From: Septoria linicola
Lineage: Eukaryota > Ascomycota > Dothideomycetes > Mycosphaerellales > Mycosphaerellaceae
Reading direction: 5' to 3'
NCBI GenBank assembly: GCA_024114885.1
Contig: CP099418.1
Coordinates: forward strand, 3,968,001-4,032,000
Length of the DNA: 64,000 nucleotides
Shown: piece by piece, positions 56,864 through 64,000 of the stretch
Layout: every line of letters begins with the position of its first letter
Numbering within the stretch: the stretch's first letter is position 1
Notes under the pieces: model-generated
What the model was told of the DNA's origin: nothing
Databases searched by the model: none
Seen by the model: the letters and a program-made list of their open reading frames with translations, nothing else
Translations under genes and position numbers: made by a program

Positions 56864-58577
56864 ATGGTTGGCTTTACTGCCATCAACGCTTCGGCGTCGG
56901 ACAGGCTTCCCCCTCCAGCAGCTCCCGCAGCTCTAGTGACGCGTTCTGAGCAGGAAGCGTCCAGATGTACAGCTCAGCACGTACGCGAAACAGACGCCGT
57001 ATCAGCAGTCTCAGAATACCTGGGCATCGGCCATTACGACAGTAAGATTGTGCCAGCGGTCATTCCTCATCTGCAGAAGGCATCGAAGAAGAGCCGAAGG
57101 GGCGTCACAGATGCTCAGCAAGGACGGCAAAGCAAGCGGCACAAATCTAACAATACTTTGAGCACCACCCTTCAGATCAGCGAGCCTGCGAAAGGAATCG
57201 CTGCTGAACCCTTTACATCACTGGCCGAAACCAACAACAGTCTTCATGCGGATCCGACCAGTAGCAGGAGTGAACGAAAGGTAAGTCGTGTAACTGGTGC
57301 GACTCTGGACCTACAACGGCAGAATAGCAGAGATCCGTCACATGCAGTTTCTGTATATGCACCGCTCACTTCCATGGATGTACTCGATTCAACATCGACA
57401 CGCACCTCTCTAGATTCAGTCATAGCCAGCGGCAATATGGGCTGTGTCCTGTATCAAAGTACACCAAGTGGCACGCACGATCAATGTGCCGTTGACTTTT
57501 CGAAGCCTGTCATGGAGACTTGCGCGATGAGCGGCAACATGACAGACTCGCAAGCCAATGGTGCCATCTCATCAACCAGGAACTGTACCAATGCTTCAGT
57601 TCATCGTCCCCCAAGAAAGGCAAAGGCCGATGCAATACAAAAGAACAGTGACCTACTGTGTGGCAGAAGATCTGCGCAGCAGACAGCACACATCACCAAC
57701 ACAATCAGCACTGGTCAGCCTCATAGACGACGACGAAGCACAGCTGATACCTTCACTGCCGACGATAGCATAGAAGTCTCGGACGCGGACACAAGCATGC
57801 CAGTGCAGCTTAGCTACACCAGTCCGGAGGAATTAACGCAGGACGCATTCGAAGACGAGCTTGACGACTCGATCTTGATCGATTTGGCGGAGGCAGTCGA
57901 AGAAGACGCGAAGGATAGCAGGCGTACACCTCCACCACGCAACTACAAGCAAAATCTGCGTGAAGTGGATGAGCACGAAGACTATGGTGGTGCGTTGCTC
58001 TCAGCTTCGGAGAGAACCTTTCTAAGTATATCTCCCCGGGACATTGGGTAGCGGCAGGCGACTGACTGTGAATGATGCAGGGCAGCATACCTCTATCAGC
58101 CCTCAAGGCCAACGACCAATCGTGAGGCAAGCTTTCCCTCAGCTGATCCTCGACCGATCTCCCATCGCAGGAGCAACCAGATCGACAACGCTGCGAACAT
58201 GCTTTCGGCTGGGCGAGGCTTTGAATGTTGGCAGTCAAGCTGTACGGACGAATACCAGTATCGTAATTGAGCTGTATGCCCGTGTCATGTCGTCGTGGAG
58301 AGAGCCTCAACCCGGCCGCAAGCAGCATTTTGTCTTTGCCGACCTTTACCACGACAAAGCTCCCCAGGTGGATGGCACGTTTGAGCTCTTCAATCAAGCA
58401 TCTTTATGGGATCTTGACAGTCAGACGTTCCTTCCAGGCTCAGCGTCTGGTAGCATGTGTCGGGCGATGGTCCGAATGAAGCGCGACACGCAGCAGAAAT
58501 GGCGATTCGAAGTTCTTAGCATCTGGCAGGCAAGTTGGGAGGATGTGAATACGGTTTGGGGAATCATCGATGGTTGA
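56864..58577 (+). CDS. Fungal protein of unknown function (552 residues, two exons)
   Basis: Exons 56,864-58,025 and 58,081-58,577. The 55-nt intron starts GTATAT, has a CTGAC branch site and ends GATGCAG; it joins two otherwise separate open frames without a stop. Residues 1 to about 385 are low in order, with a basic K-K-S-R-R ... S-K-R-H-K-S patch that looks like a nuclear signal, and an acidic stretch at about 315-365. The last about 140 residues look folded: T-C-F-R-L-G-E-A-L-N, V-I-E-L-Y-A-R-V, H-F-V-F-A-D-L-Y-H-D, then W-x-x-x-V-L-S-I-W. The beta-rich, Trp-containing pattern recalls OB-like domains, but I cannot name a family. Confidence 0.75.
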
Positions 58578-58920
58578 GTGGCAACTCATATTCGCGGTCC
58601 TATCTGTGAAACGTGATGTGCACGAATGTAGCTCATTTTATGTTTACGTTCATCGTGCAGCTCGCTTGATCCCACATGACGTCTCCACAGAGCTGAGCTT
58701 GAGCTGTGCTGCTCCCGGCACCACGAACTTGTGACCACTCTCGACCAACCTTTTGCAGCATGACATAGCAACGAGCGAGCATGGACAGCTGATATGCATA
58801 TGGAACTTGTCGACCATGCTAGCTCGAGCATTACTTGAAGGCGAGCACAGATAGACTTGCACTGGGAGTACTGGGAAAAAAAGATATAGAGCCAGCTAAG
58901 ACGTCCCATGGAAGGACAAA
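58578..58920. other. Intergenic
   Basis: 343 bp between two plus-strand genes. No gene seen. Confidence 0.5.
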
Positions 58921-60819
58921 ATGGACAATCCGCAGAGCATCGACGACACCAGGGCGGCTGAGACGCCGGATAGCACCAGCGATGGCATCGATGGACAAAC
59001 AAAGCTCGCCGCGGTGGCTGCTGATGGCACAGGAAGAAGCTGCGACCACGCATCGTCCACGGTGCCTACCACTCCACGACGACCCGATCTACTCTCGCGC
59101 TTGACTCTACAGCTGCCCAGCCCCATGGCGGCCGTCTCGCTGCCTGCACCACTTACTCCCGCAATACCGCGACATTCTCGTGGCCTCGATTTCAGTCGCT
59201 CGTCTACTACTCTTCACCACTCGACGCTGGCGGAAAGCAGTCCCGACTCATCGCCGGTCATCTCGCAGAAGCCCATTCCTGTGCCTGCACGCCGACGGAT
59301 GTCTTCAAGTGCCATGGCACTCGATGCACCAAGTATGACTTCCGGAGCCAGCATGATGCCCTGCGGAGCTCAGACGCCGGGCTATGACAAGAGCACTGTC
59401 AGCAGTTCTGTGGGTAGCACCAACCTCATGGCTTCGGACACGGAGAGCTCAGACAGTGACGATGATGCCAGTATGGGTGGAGACGAGGTGGACGATGCGG
59501 TCCTCTCTACACCTCATGTACACAAGTTGCAGAATGCCAACGCACCTACACCTTTCCATCAGTCCACCTTCGCTCCAACCACACCCAATGCCTCACAGTG
59601 GGGCACTGGCAGCCACTTCTCGCCAGCACAGGCATCTCTACTGAAGACGATCAGGCGCACAAGACTGCACAAAAGCAGCAAGGGCCGGAGCAGAAAGGGC
59701 TCAAGCAGCGCGAGCGGAAGTGGCTATAGTTCAGTGGCATCACCGAGAAATACTTCACCGCCGCCAATGCGTAGCATAGAGACAGCCGGCGGCAGTCTAT
59801 TCGCCATGACGAATGCCGTGCGAAGTCGACGCGAAAGTCTGGCAATGGGAACAGACAATCTTCACCTTTCGAGTGGCAATGATAGTGGAGACGAGGCCAA
59901 TGTGTCGACTCCTGGAGTCGTGCGAAGACCTGTCGTACGACGGGGAAATCTACTGCCCAAGACGAAAGGATTCGCGCGCATACGCGCAGCCTTGATCGAG
60001 GAAGCTGCACCAGTGGACTCGGAGTCCAAACGGGAAGCCGAAACAATTCGACAGGTGCGAGAAAGAGACAATAGCGTAGGAGAACTGGACGTGCAACACG
60101 ACCGGCCCTACAGTTCTACAGCAGCCTCGTCGCCAAATCTGCTGCCTGCCGTCCCCGAGTCCGCACAAGAAGACTTTGGACGAGAATTGGATAGCGATGC
60201 TAGTGGAAACAAGGGGCTGGCGACCAATTTCGCTGAACATGCGACTCGGAACAGCGGTGGACTGGATTACTGGCATCGTTTTGATTCATCAGCGCGAACA
60301 CCCCCACCGGCGGGCTTCACGAGGCAGAGCAGCAGCGCCATGTCAGATACAAACATGGATTCACCTTTTGGAGACTTCTCAACGTGGCGCCGGCCCCGAG
60401 CACGCTCGTCCGCTTCTGACGCTTCCGAAGCTATCTTGTCGAGCGGCGCAGGTGCGGTACTCAGTGATGATATGCATCTGCAAAAGTTCAAGAAGCGACC
60501 ACGTGAAGATGACTACGACATCGGAACCATCAAAAGGCGGGCTGTCTCGCCAGGGATGAGCACGGCGCAGAACAGCCCTGTGCTGACGAATTCTCCATCG
60601 ACACGAGATGGCAACAACGGTGGCTGGGGCCAGCCGCCTGAGAAATCGCAGAAAGCTGGGTCGATCAGTGGTGACTCTGGGACGCAAGCACCGCTGTCGC
60701 GAACAGGCAGCGGAGGAAGCGTGAGTGGTGCAGGTAACATGGTCAGCCAGGGCAAAAAGCTGGGCTTGCAGCCAATGGCGGATGCCAGGGACGAGTTGAT
60801 GAAGATGAGCATTGAGTAA
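58921..60819 (+). CDS. Ser/Thr/Pro-rich disordered protein, probably nuclear (632 residues)
   Basis: A single exon; the ATG follows a GACAAA context. Many T-P and S-P sites (T-P-R-R-P, P-A-I-P, R-N-T-S-P-P-P) suggest phosphorylation by cyclin-dependent or MAP kinases. One block, about 348-380 (L-L-P-K-T-K-G-F-A-R-I-R followed by an acidic and basic helix), and a C-terminal block K-F-K-K-R-P-R-E-D-D-Y with K-R-R-A-V-S-P look like conserved short motifs; the latter is a likely nuclear signal. I do not recognise a family. A transcriptional or cell-cycle regulator is possible but not shown. Confidence 0.8.
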   Translation: MDNPQSIDDTRAAETPDSTSDGIDGQTKLAAVAADGTGRSCDHASSTVPTTPRRPDLLSRLTLQLPSPMAAVSLPAPLTPAIPRHSRGLDFSRSSTTLHHSTLAESSPDSSPVISQKPIPVPARRRMSSSAMALDAPSMTSGASMMPCGAQTPGYDKSTVSSSVGSTNLMASDTESSDSDDDASMGGDEVDDAVLSTPHVHKLQNANAPTPFHQSTFAPTTPNASQWGTGSHFSPAQASLLKTIRRTRLHKSSKGRSRKGSSSASGSGYSSVASPRNTSPPPMRSIETAGGSLFAMTNAVRSRRESLAMGTDNLHLSSGNDSGDEANVSTPGVVRRPVVRRGNLLPKTKGFARIRAALIEEAAPVDSESKREAETIRQVRERDNSVGELDVQHDRPYSSTAASSPNLLPAVPESAQEDFGRELDSDASGNKGLATNFAEHATRNSGGLDYWHRFDSSARTPPPAGFTRQSSSAMSDTNMDSPFGDFSTWRRPRARSSASDASEAILSSGAGAVLSDDMHLQKFKKRPREDDYDIGTIKRRAVSPGMSTAQNSPVLTNSPSTRDGNNGGWGQPPEKSQKAGSISGDSGTQAPLSRTGSGGSVSGAGNMVSQGKKLGLQPMADARDELMKMSIE

Positions 60820-61099
60820 TCATGGTAAATCAGTCTTTCTAAGCGTAGGCGCTGGGAGGAGTATGTGCATGCCCCAATACTGGCACTCAATAATGAATTA
60901 CCATCTTTGATTTCACAGTGCAGAATCGTGCATGTTTTGTTGTTGTTCGTGGCCGTCTTAAACACTGAGCGCCATGTGAATGCCCCACAGTTGGATGACC
61001 TCGAACGACGGAGGATGGATCGCGTTGCTGCTTGTCAACTTCCTCAACAACCACTCGACGACCGAACATTACGCTCACAGAACGGACTACACAAACAAC

Positions 61100-62015
61100 A
61101 TGATGGCCGGGAAAGAAGCTACAGTGGCCAGTTTCATTGCGTCGGCGCCACCAGGAGAGGTTGGTAGGAGTCAGCCTAGCTACACACAATCCATGTGACA
61201 TTTTGTCCTGTGAAAGCTAATTGGAGTGCATTCGCACTGTACAGCTTATCAACGTGGTCAATGATATCAAAGTCCTGGCTGGCAATGAATCAGACATTGT
61301 GCGCTCGCTCGAACCCGCCTTTGCGCAGTACAACGAAGAGCAATACACGATAGTGGGCCTGCCTGGTGCAAGCGGTCAGGTCTTGCTCAGTCCGTACAAT
61401 TCCCTCGATCAAGTCCGCCGATACTTTGATCCCGTCAGCCAGACCTCTTTCGCCGTCGACCATGCTACGCAGAAAGCGTCCGATTCGCAGTCGTATTCCC
61501 TCACCTCCGCCCATGGCGATCTGATCACATCACTGCACAAGGCATTCCAAACCGCCGCCAGCGAGCACTTTCCCTCGTATACCGTGGGTGTCTATCCCAC
61601 CAATGATGATGCTGCCGTGGCGCTTGTCCTTGTTGCCAACAAGTACAGCCCGCAGAATTTCTGGAATGGGCGATGGAGAAGCACTTATATCTACAACCCG
61701 GTCTCAAGCTCCCTGAGTGGCTCTGTGAAGGCAGACGTGCACTATTATGAAGACGGCAACGTGCGCATGTCAACCTCGAAGAAGAACGAGCTGAAAGTTT
61801 CAGCGGGCAGTGCGGACGGCATTGTGCGGGAGATCGCAAAAGCCGAAAATAAGTTCCAAGAGGATCTCAATCGCTCTTTCACGACATTGGCGGAAGGGAG
61901 CTTCAAGAGCCTGAGACGTCAGCTGCCGGTCACTCGGCAGCGTGTAGAATGGGAGAAGATTGGCGGCTATCGGGTAGGCGTCCTACCGTATCTACCAGTC
62001 ATAGGCATCGGCTAA
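61100..62015 (+). CDS. CAP1: F-actin capping protein subunit alpha
   Basis: Exons 61,100-61,159 and 61,245-62,015 (85-nt intron, GTTGGT...ACAG) give 276 residues, the usual size. The junction makes P-P-G-E followed by L-I-N-V-V-N-D-I-K, the family's N-terminal pattern. Later blocks include S-Y-T-V-G-V-Y-P, N-F-W-N-G-R-W-R-S-T-Y and V-H-Y-Y-E-D-G-N-V, all typical of CapZ alpha. With the beta subunit it caps barbed ends of actin filaments in cortical patches. Two ATGs lie in tandem (61,100 and 61,103); either may be used. The 5' splice site is weak at +3. Confidence 0.92.
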
Positions 62016-62729
62016 CAGCACTGCAGCTTGGACAAGACATTGGAGGAGGTCGCTCGAAGTGAATTGTGCAACTCCAGTGCACGAAATAACGAAAACAGCG
62101 GACTAGACATATAGGACACACTCGCGTGCGACTCCAATGCACTGCAGGAAGCCCACAACGGATGTGTTGAAGCTAGGGAGGTCGCGGGACATAGCTCAGA
62201 TACGCAGGTATCGTAGGGCTGCCCACGACTGAGAATCTCACTTGCTCAGCGACCCTGATCGGCGCTTCATCCATTGTAGAGTCTGCAATTGCTCCCACAG
62301 AATTCGTGTTTCGGAGAGCCGAACTGATTGCCATGTCCTCATCGATACAGGCATGAGTCGGAGACAAGTGACATGCTCAATCCTATTCTTCAGCTTCCAC
62401 ACTGCCCGGCTTGCAGGCCGACCCCGAAGCATGACGAGGTAGCATGCGATTATGCTCGGGATTGGCCGTGCACATGAGGCCGCCGGTCTCCAATTGTTTT
62501 TGGCAAAGTGAGCTCTGAGCAGCTTTTGTCCACGTTTGCATCCGATTACGATCGTTGGGCACGTCAGAGAAGTGACTCGTAAAGTGTGACTCTCACCTGA
62601 CCGCGCGACGAAAACGCGGGGCTAGCGTGTTTCTGCCTAAAACATTCGCGTTCTCCTGTCACTCTTGCCATCGCTGGCACGATGTGACGACGATCTTTAG
62701 AAGAACAAAGATCCGACAGTGCCATCGTC
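62016..62729. other. Intergenic, promoter of KU80
   Basis: 714 bp without a supported gene. Confidence 0.5.
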
Positions 62730-64000
62730 ATGGCGTCCAAAGAGGCCACCGTCTACATCCTTGACCTTGGTAAGACTATGGGTGAGAAAAGCCGTGGCCG
62801 ATTGCAGTCCAACCTCGACTGGGCCCTGGAGTACTTCTGGGACAAAATAACGACAACGATCGCGACTGGTCGTAAGACTGCAATGGCTGGGGTCATTGGT
62901 CTTCGAACAGATGAGAGCGACAACGACTTGGCGAGTGACGACAGCTACCAGAATATCAGCGTGCTTCACGACATCAGTCAAGTGTTGATGCCTGATGTTC
63001 GGCGCCTGCGTGATAAACTGAAACCCAGTAACACCAGACGAGGAGATGCAATAGATGCTCTGGTGATCGCTGTTCAAAAGATTCACGAGACCTGCAAGAA
63101 GTTGCAATACATACGCAAAATTGTCCTCATTACTGATGGCCGCGGAACCATGGAAGTGGACATGCTGCCGGAGATCAAGAAGAAAATCACGGAAGATAAG
63201 ATCGAGCTCGTAGTGCTTGGCGTCGATTTTGATGACGCTGAATACGGCTTCAAGGAAGAGAACAAGGACCCGACTAAGGAAGAAAACGAGACCATCCTCA
63301 GGACTCTTTGCGAAGACTGCGACGGCATCTTCGGCACCATGATTCAAGCAAATGATGAGCTTCAAATGCCACGCATCAAATCAGTGAGACCGACTGCGAC
63401 GTATCGAGGCACCTTGACATTAGGAAATCCAGAGCAGTATGAGGACGCATTCACAATCAATGTCGAGCGATATCCCAAGATCATGAAAGCCTCAGTTCCG
63501 AGCTCGAGTGCATTTGTGGTGCGGCATGGGGCGAGTCAAAGCTTCGCTCCTTCCCAAAATGTGGAGGACAAGATCGCCACTGCTGATGATGGTCTGTCTG
63601 CCGTGCGGATGGCACGCACATACCAAGTTCAAGATGACAAAGCACCCGGTGGCAAGAAAGATATCGAGCGTGATGAGCTGGCAAGAGGCTACGAATATGG
63701 TCGCACGGCTGTGCACATCTCGGAGAGCGATCGCAACGTGACTACTTTCGAGACTTTGCCTGGAATGGATGTTGTCGGCTTCGTCCATAAGGATCAGTAT
63801 CAGCGCTATCTCGACCTCTCGCGAGCCAATATGGTCATCTCGAAAAAGGCTGATGAGAAAGCCTCCATGGCATTGTCTTCGTTCATCCATGCCCTATATG
63901 AGCTTGACTCTTACGCTGTTGCACGTTTCGTTGCCAAGGAGAACAAAGAACCAAAGCTATTGCTATTGGCGCCGAACATCGAACCTGATTTCGAGTGCTT
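62730..64000 (+). CDS. KU80: Ku80 DNA end-binding protein, N-terminal part (runs off the window)
   Basis: ATG at 62,730 in GTCATGGCG context opens 423 codons with no stop before the end of the window. The vWA-like N-terminal domain starts A-T-V-Y-I-L-D-L-G-K-T-M-G and includes K-I-V-L-I-T-D-G-R-G and E-L-V-V-L-G-V-D-F. From about residue 240 the Ku beta-barrel core follows (Y-R-G-T-L-T-L-G and G-Y-E-Y-G-R-T-A-V, then L-P-G-M-D-V-V-G-F). With Ku70 it forms the ring that holds broken ends for non-homologous end joining. The C-terminal part is outside the window. Confidence 0.95.
   Translation, partial: MASKEATVYILDLGKTMGEKSRGRLQSNLDWALEYFWDKITTTIATGRKTAMAGVIGLRTDESDNDLASDDSYQNISVLHDISQVLMPDVRRLRDKLKPSNTRRGDAIDALVIAVQKIHETCKKLQYIRKIVLITDGRGTMEVDMLPEIKKKITEDKIELVVLGVDFDDAEYGFKEENKDPTKEENETILRTLCEDCDGIFGTMIQANDELQMPRIKSVRPTATYRGTLTLGNPEQYEDAFTINVERYPKIMKASVPSSSAFVVRHGASQSFAPSQNVEDKIATADDGLSAVRMARTYQVQDDKAPGGKKDIERDELARGYEYGRTAVHISESDRNVTTFETLPGMDVVGFVHKDQYQRYLDLSRANMVISKKADEKASMALSSFIHALYELDSYAVARFVAKENKEPKLLLLAPNIEPDFEC

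Overview
The window comes from a filamentous ascomycete, probably a Dothideomycete. The evidence is long genes with few short introns (49-85 nt; one of 256 nt), an AreA-type GATA factor, fungal Vps27, Doa4, Dbf2, Lsb5, Emp65, capping-protein and Ku80 homologues, and a transposon block carrying the transition-only signature of repeat-induced point mutation (RIP). The species cannot be named from the sequence.

Region 1 (1 to 26,768) is a nested, RIP-inactivated transposon island. CA and TG dinucleotides are nearly absent from the first 12.3 kb, so almost no ATG survives and every in-frame stop is TAG or TAA where CAG, CAA or TGG would be expected. From left to right it holds: a Tc1/mariner transposase relic (minus strand); an internally deleted Copia element with two LTRs; a complete Ty3/gypsy chromovirus-type element (4,085-10,782, 172-bp LTRs, 5-bp target duplication AATTA) with an extra antisense ORF behind pol; a solo LTR of the same family (target duplication AATAC); and a Fot1/pogo element (TA duplication, 45-bp inverted repeats, ends 11,689 and 26,768). 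The Fot1 element is split by a 13.2-kb Ty3/gypsy element on the minus strand (12,319-25,564, 279-bp LTRs). That large element has three long reading frames: gag-protease, RT-RNase H-integrase, and a third ORF of 1,077 codons that I do not recognise, in the position where env lies in retroviruses. A 23-bp near-palindrome recurs four times at the borders of these frames.

Region 2 (26,769 to 64,000) is ordinary gene-dense euchromatin, with a sharp change exactly at the Fot1 end. In order: VPS27 (-), a DOA4-like ubiquitin hydrolase (+), dienelactone hydrolase (+, six exons), areA (-), a 3.2-kb gene-free interval, Dbf2/SidB-type NDR kinase (+), a 2-oxoglutarate/Fe(II) oxygenase (-, five exons), an EMP65/TAPT1 membrane protein (-), a 1,399-residue coiled-coil protein (+), a possible metallothionein-like micro-gene (-), LSB5 (-), a 552-residue unknown protein (+), a 632-residue disordered protein (+), capping protein alpha (+) and the start of KU80 (+).

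Three genes act in ubiquitin-dependent endosomal sorting. VPS27 (ESCRT-0) and the DOA4-like hydrolase (removes ubiquitin from ESCRT cargo) share a 645-bp divergent promoter, and LSB5 (VHS-GAT) lies 25 kb away. The other genes are housekeeping: nitrogen regulation, mitotic exit/septation, actin capping and DNA end joining.
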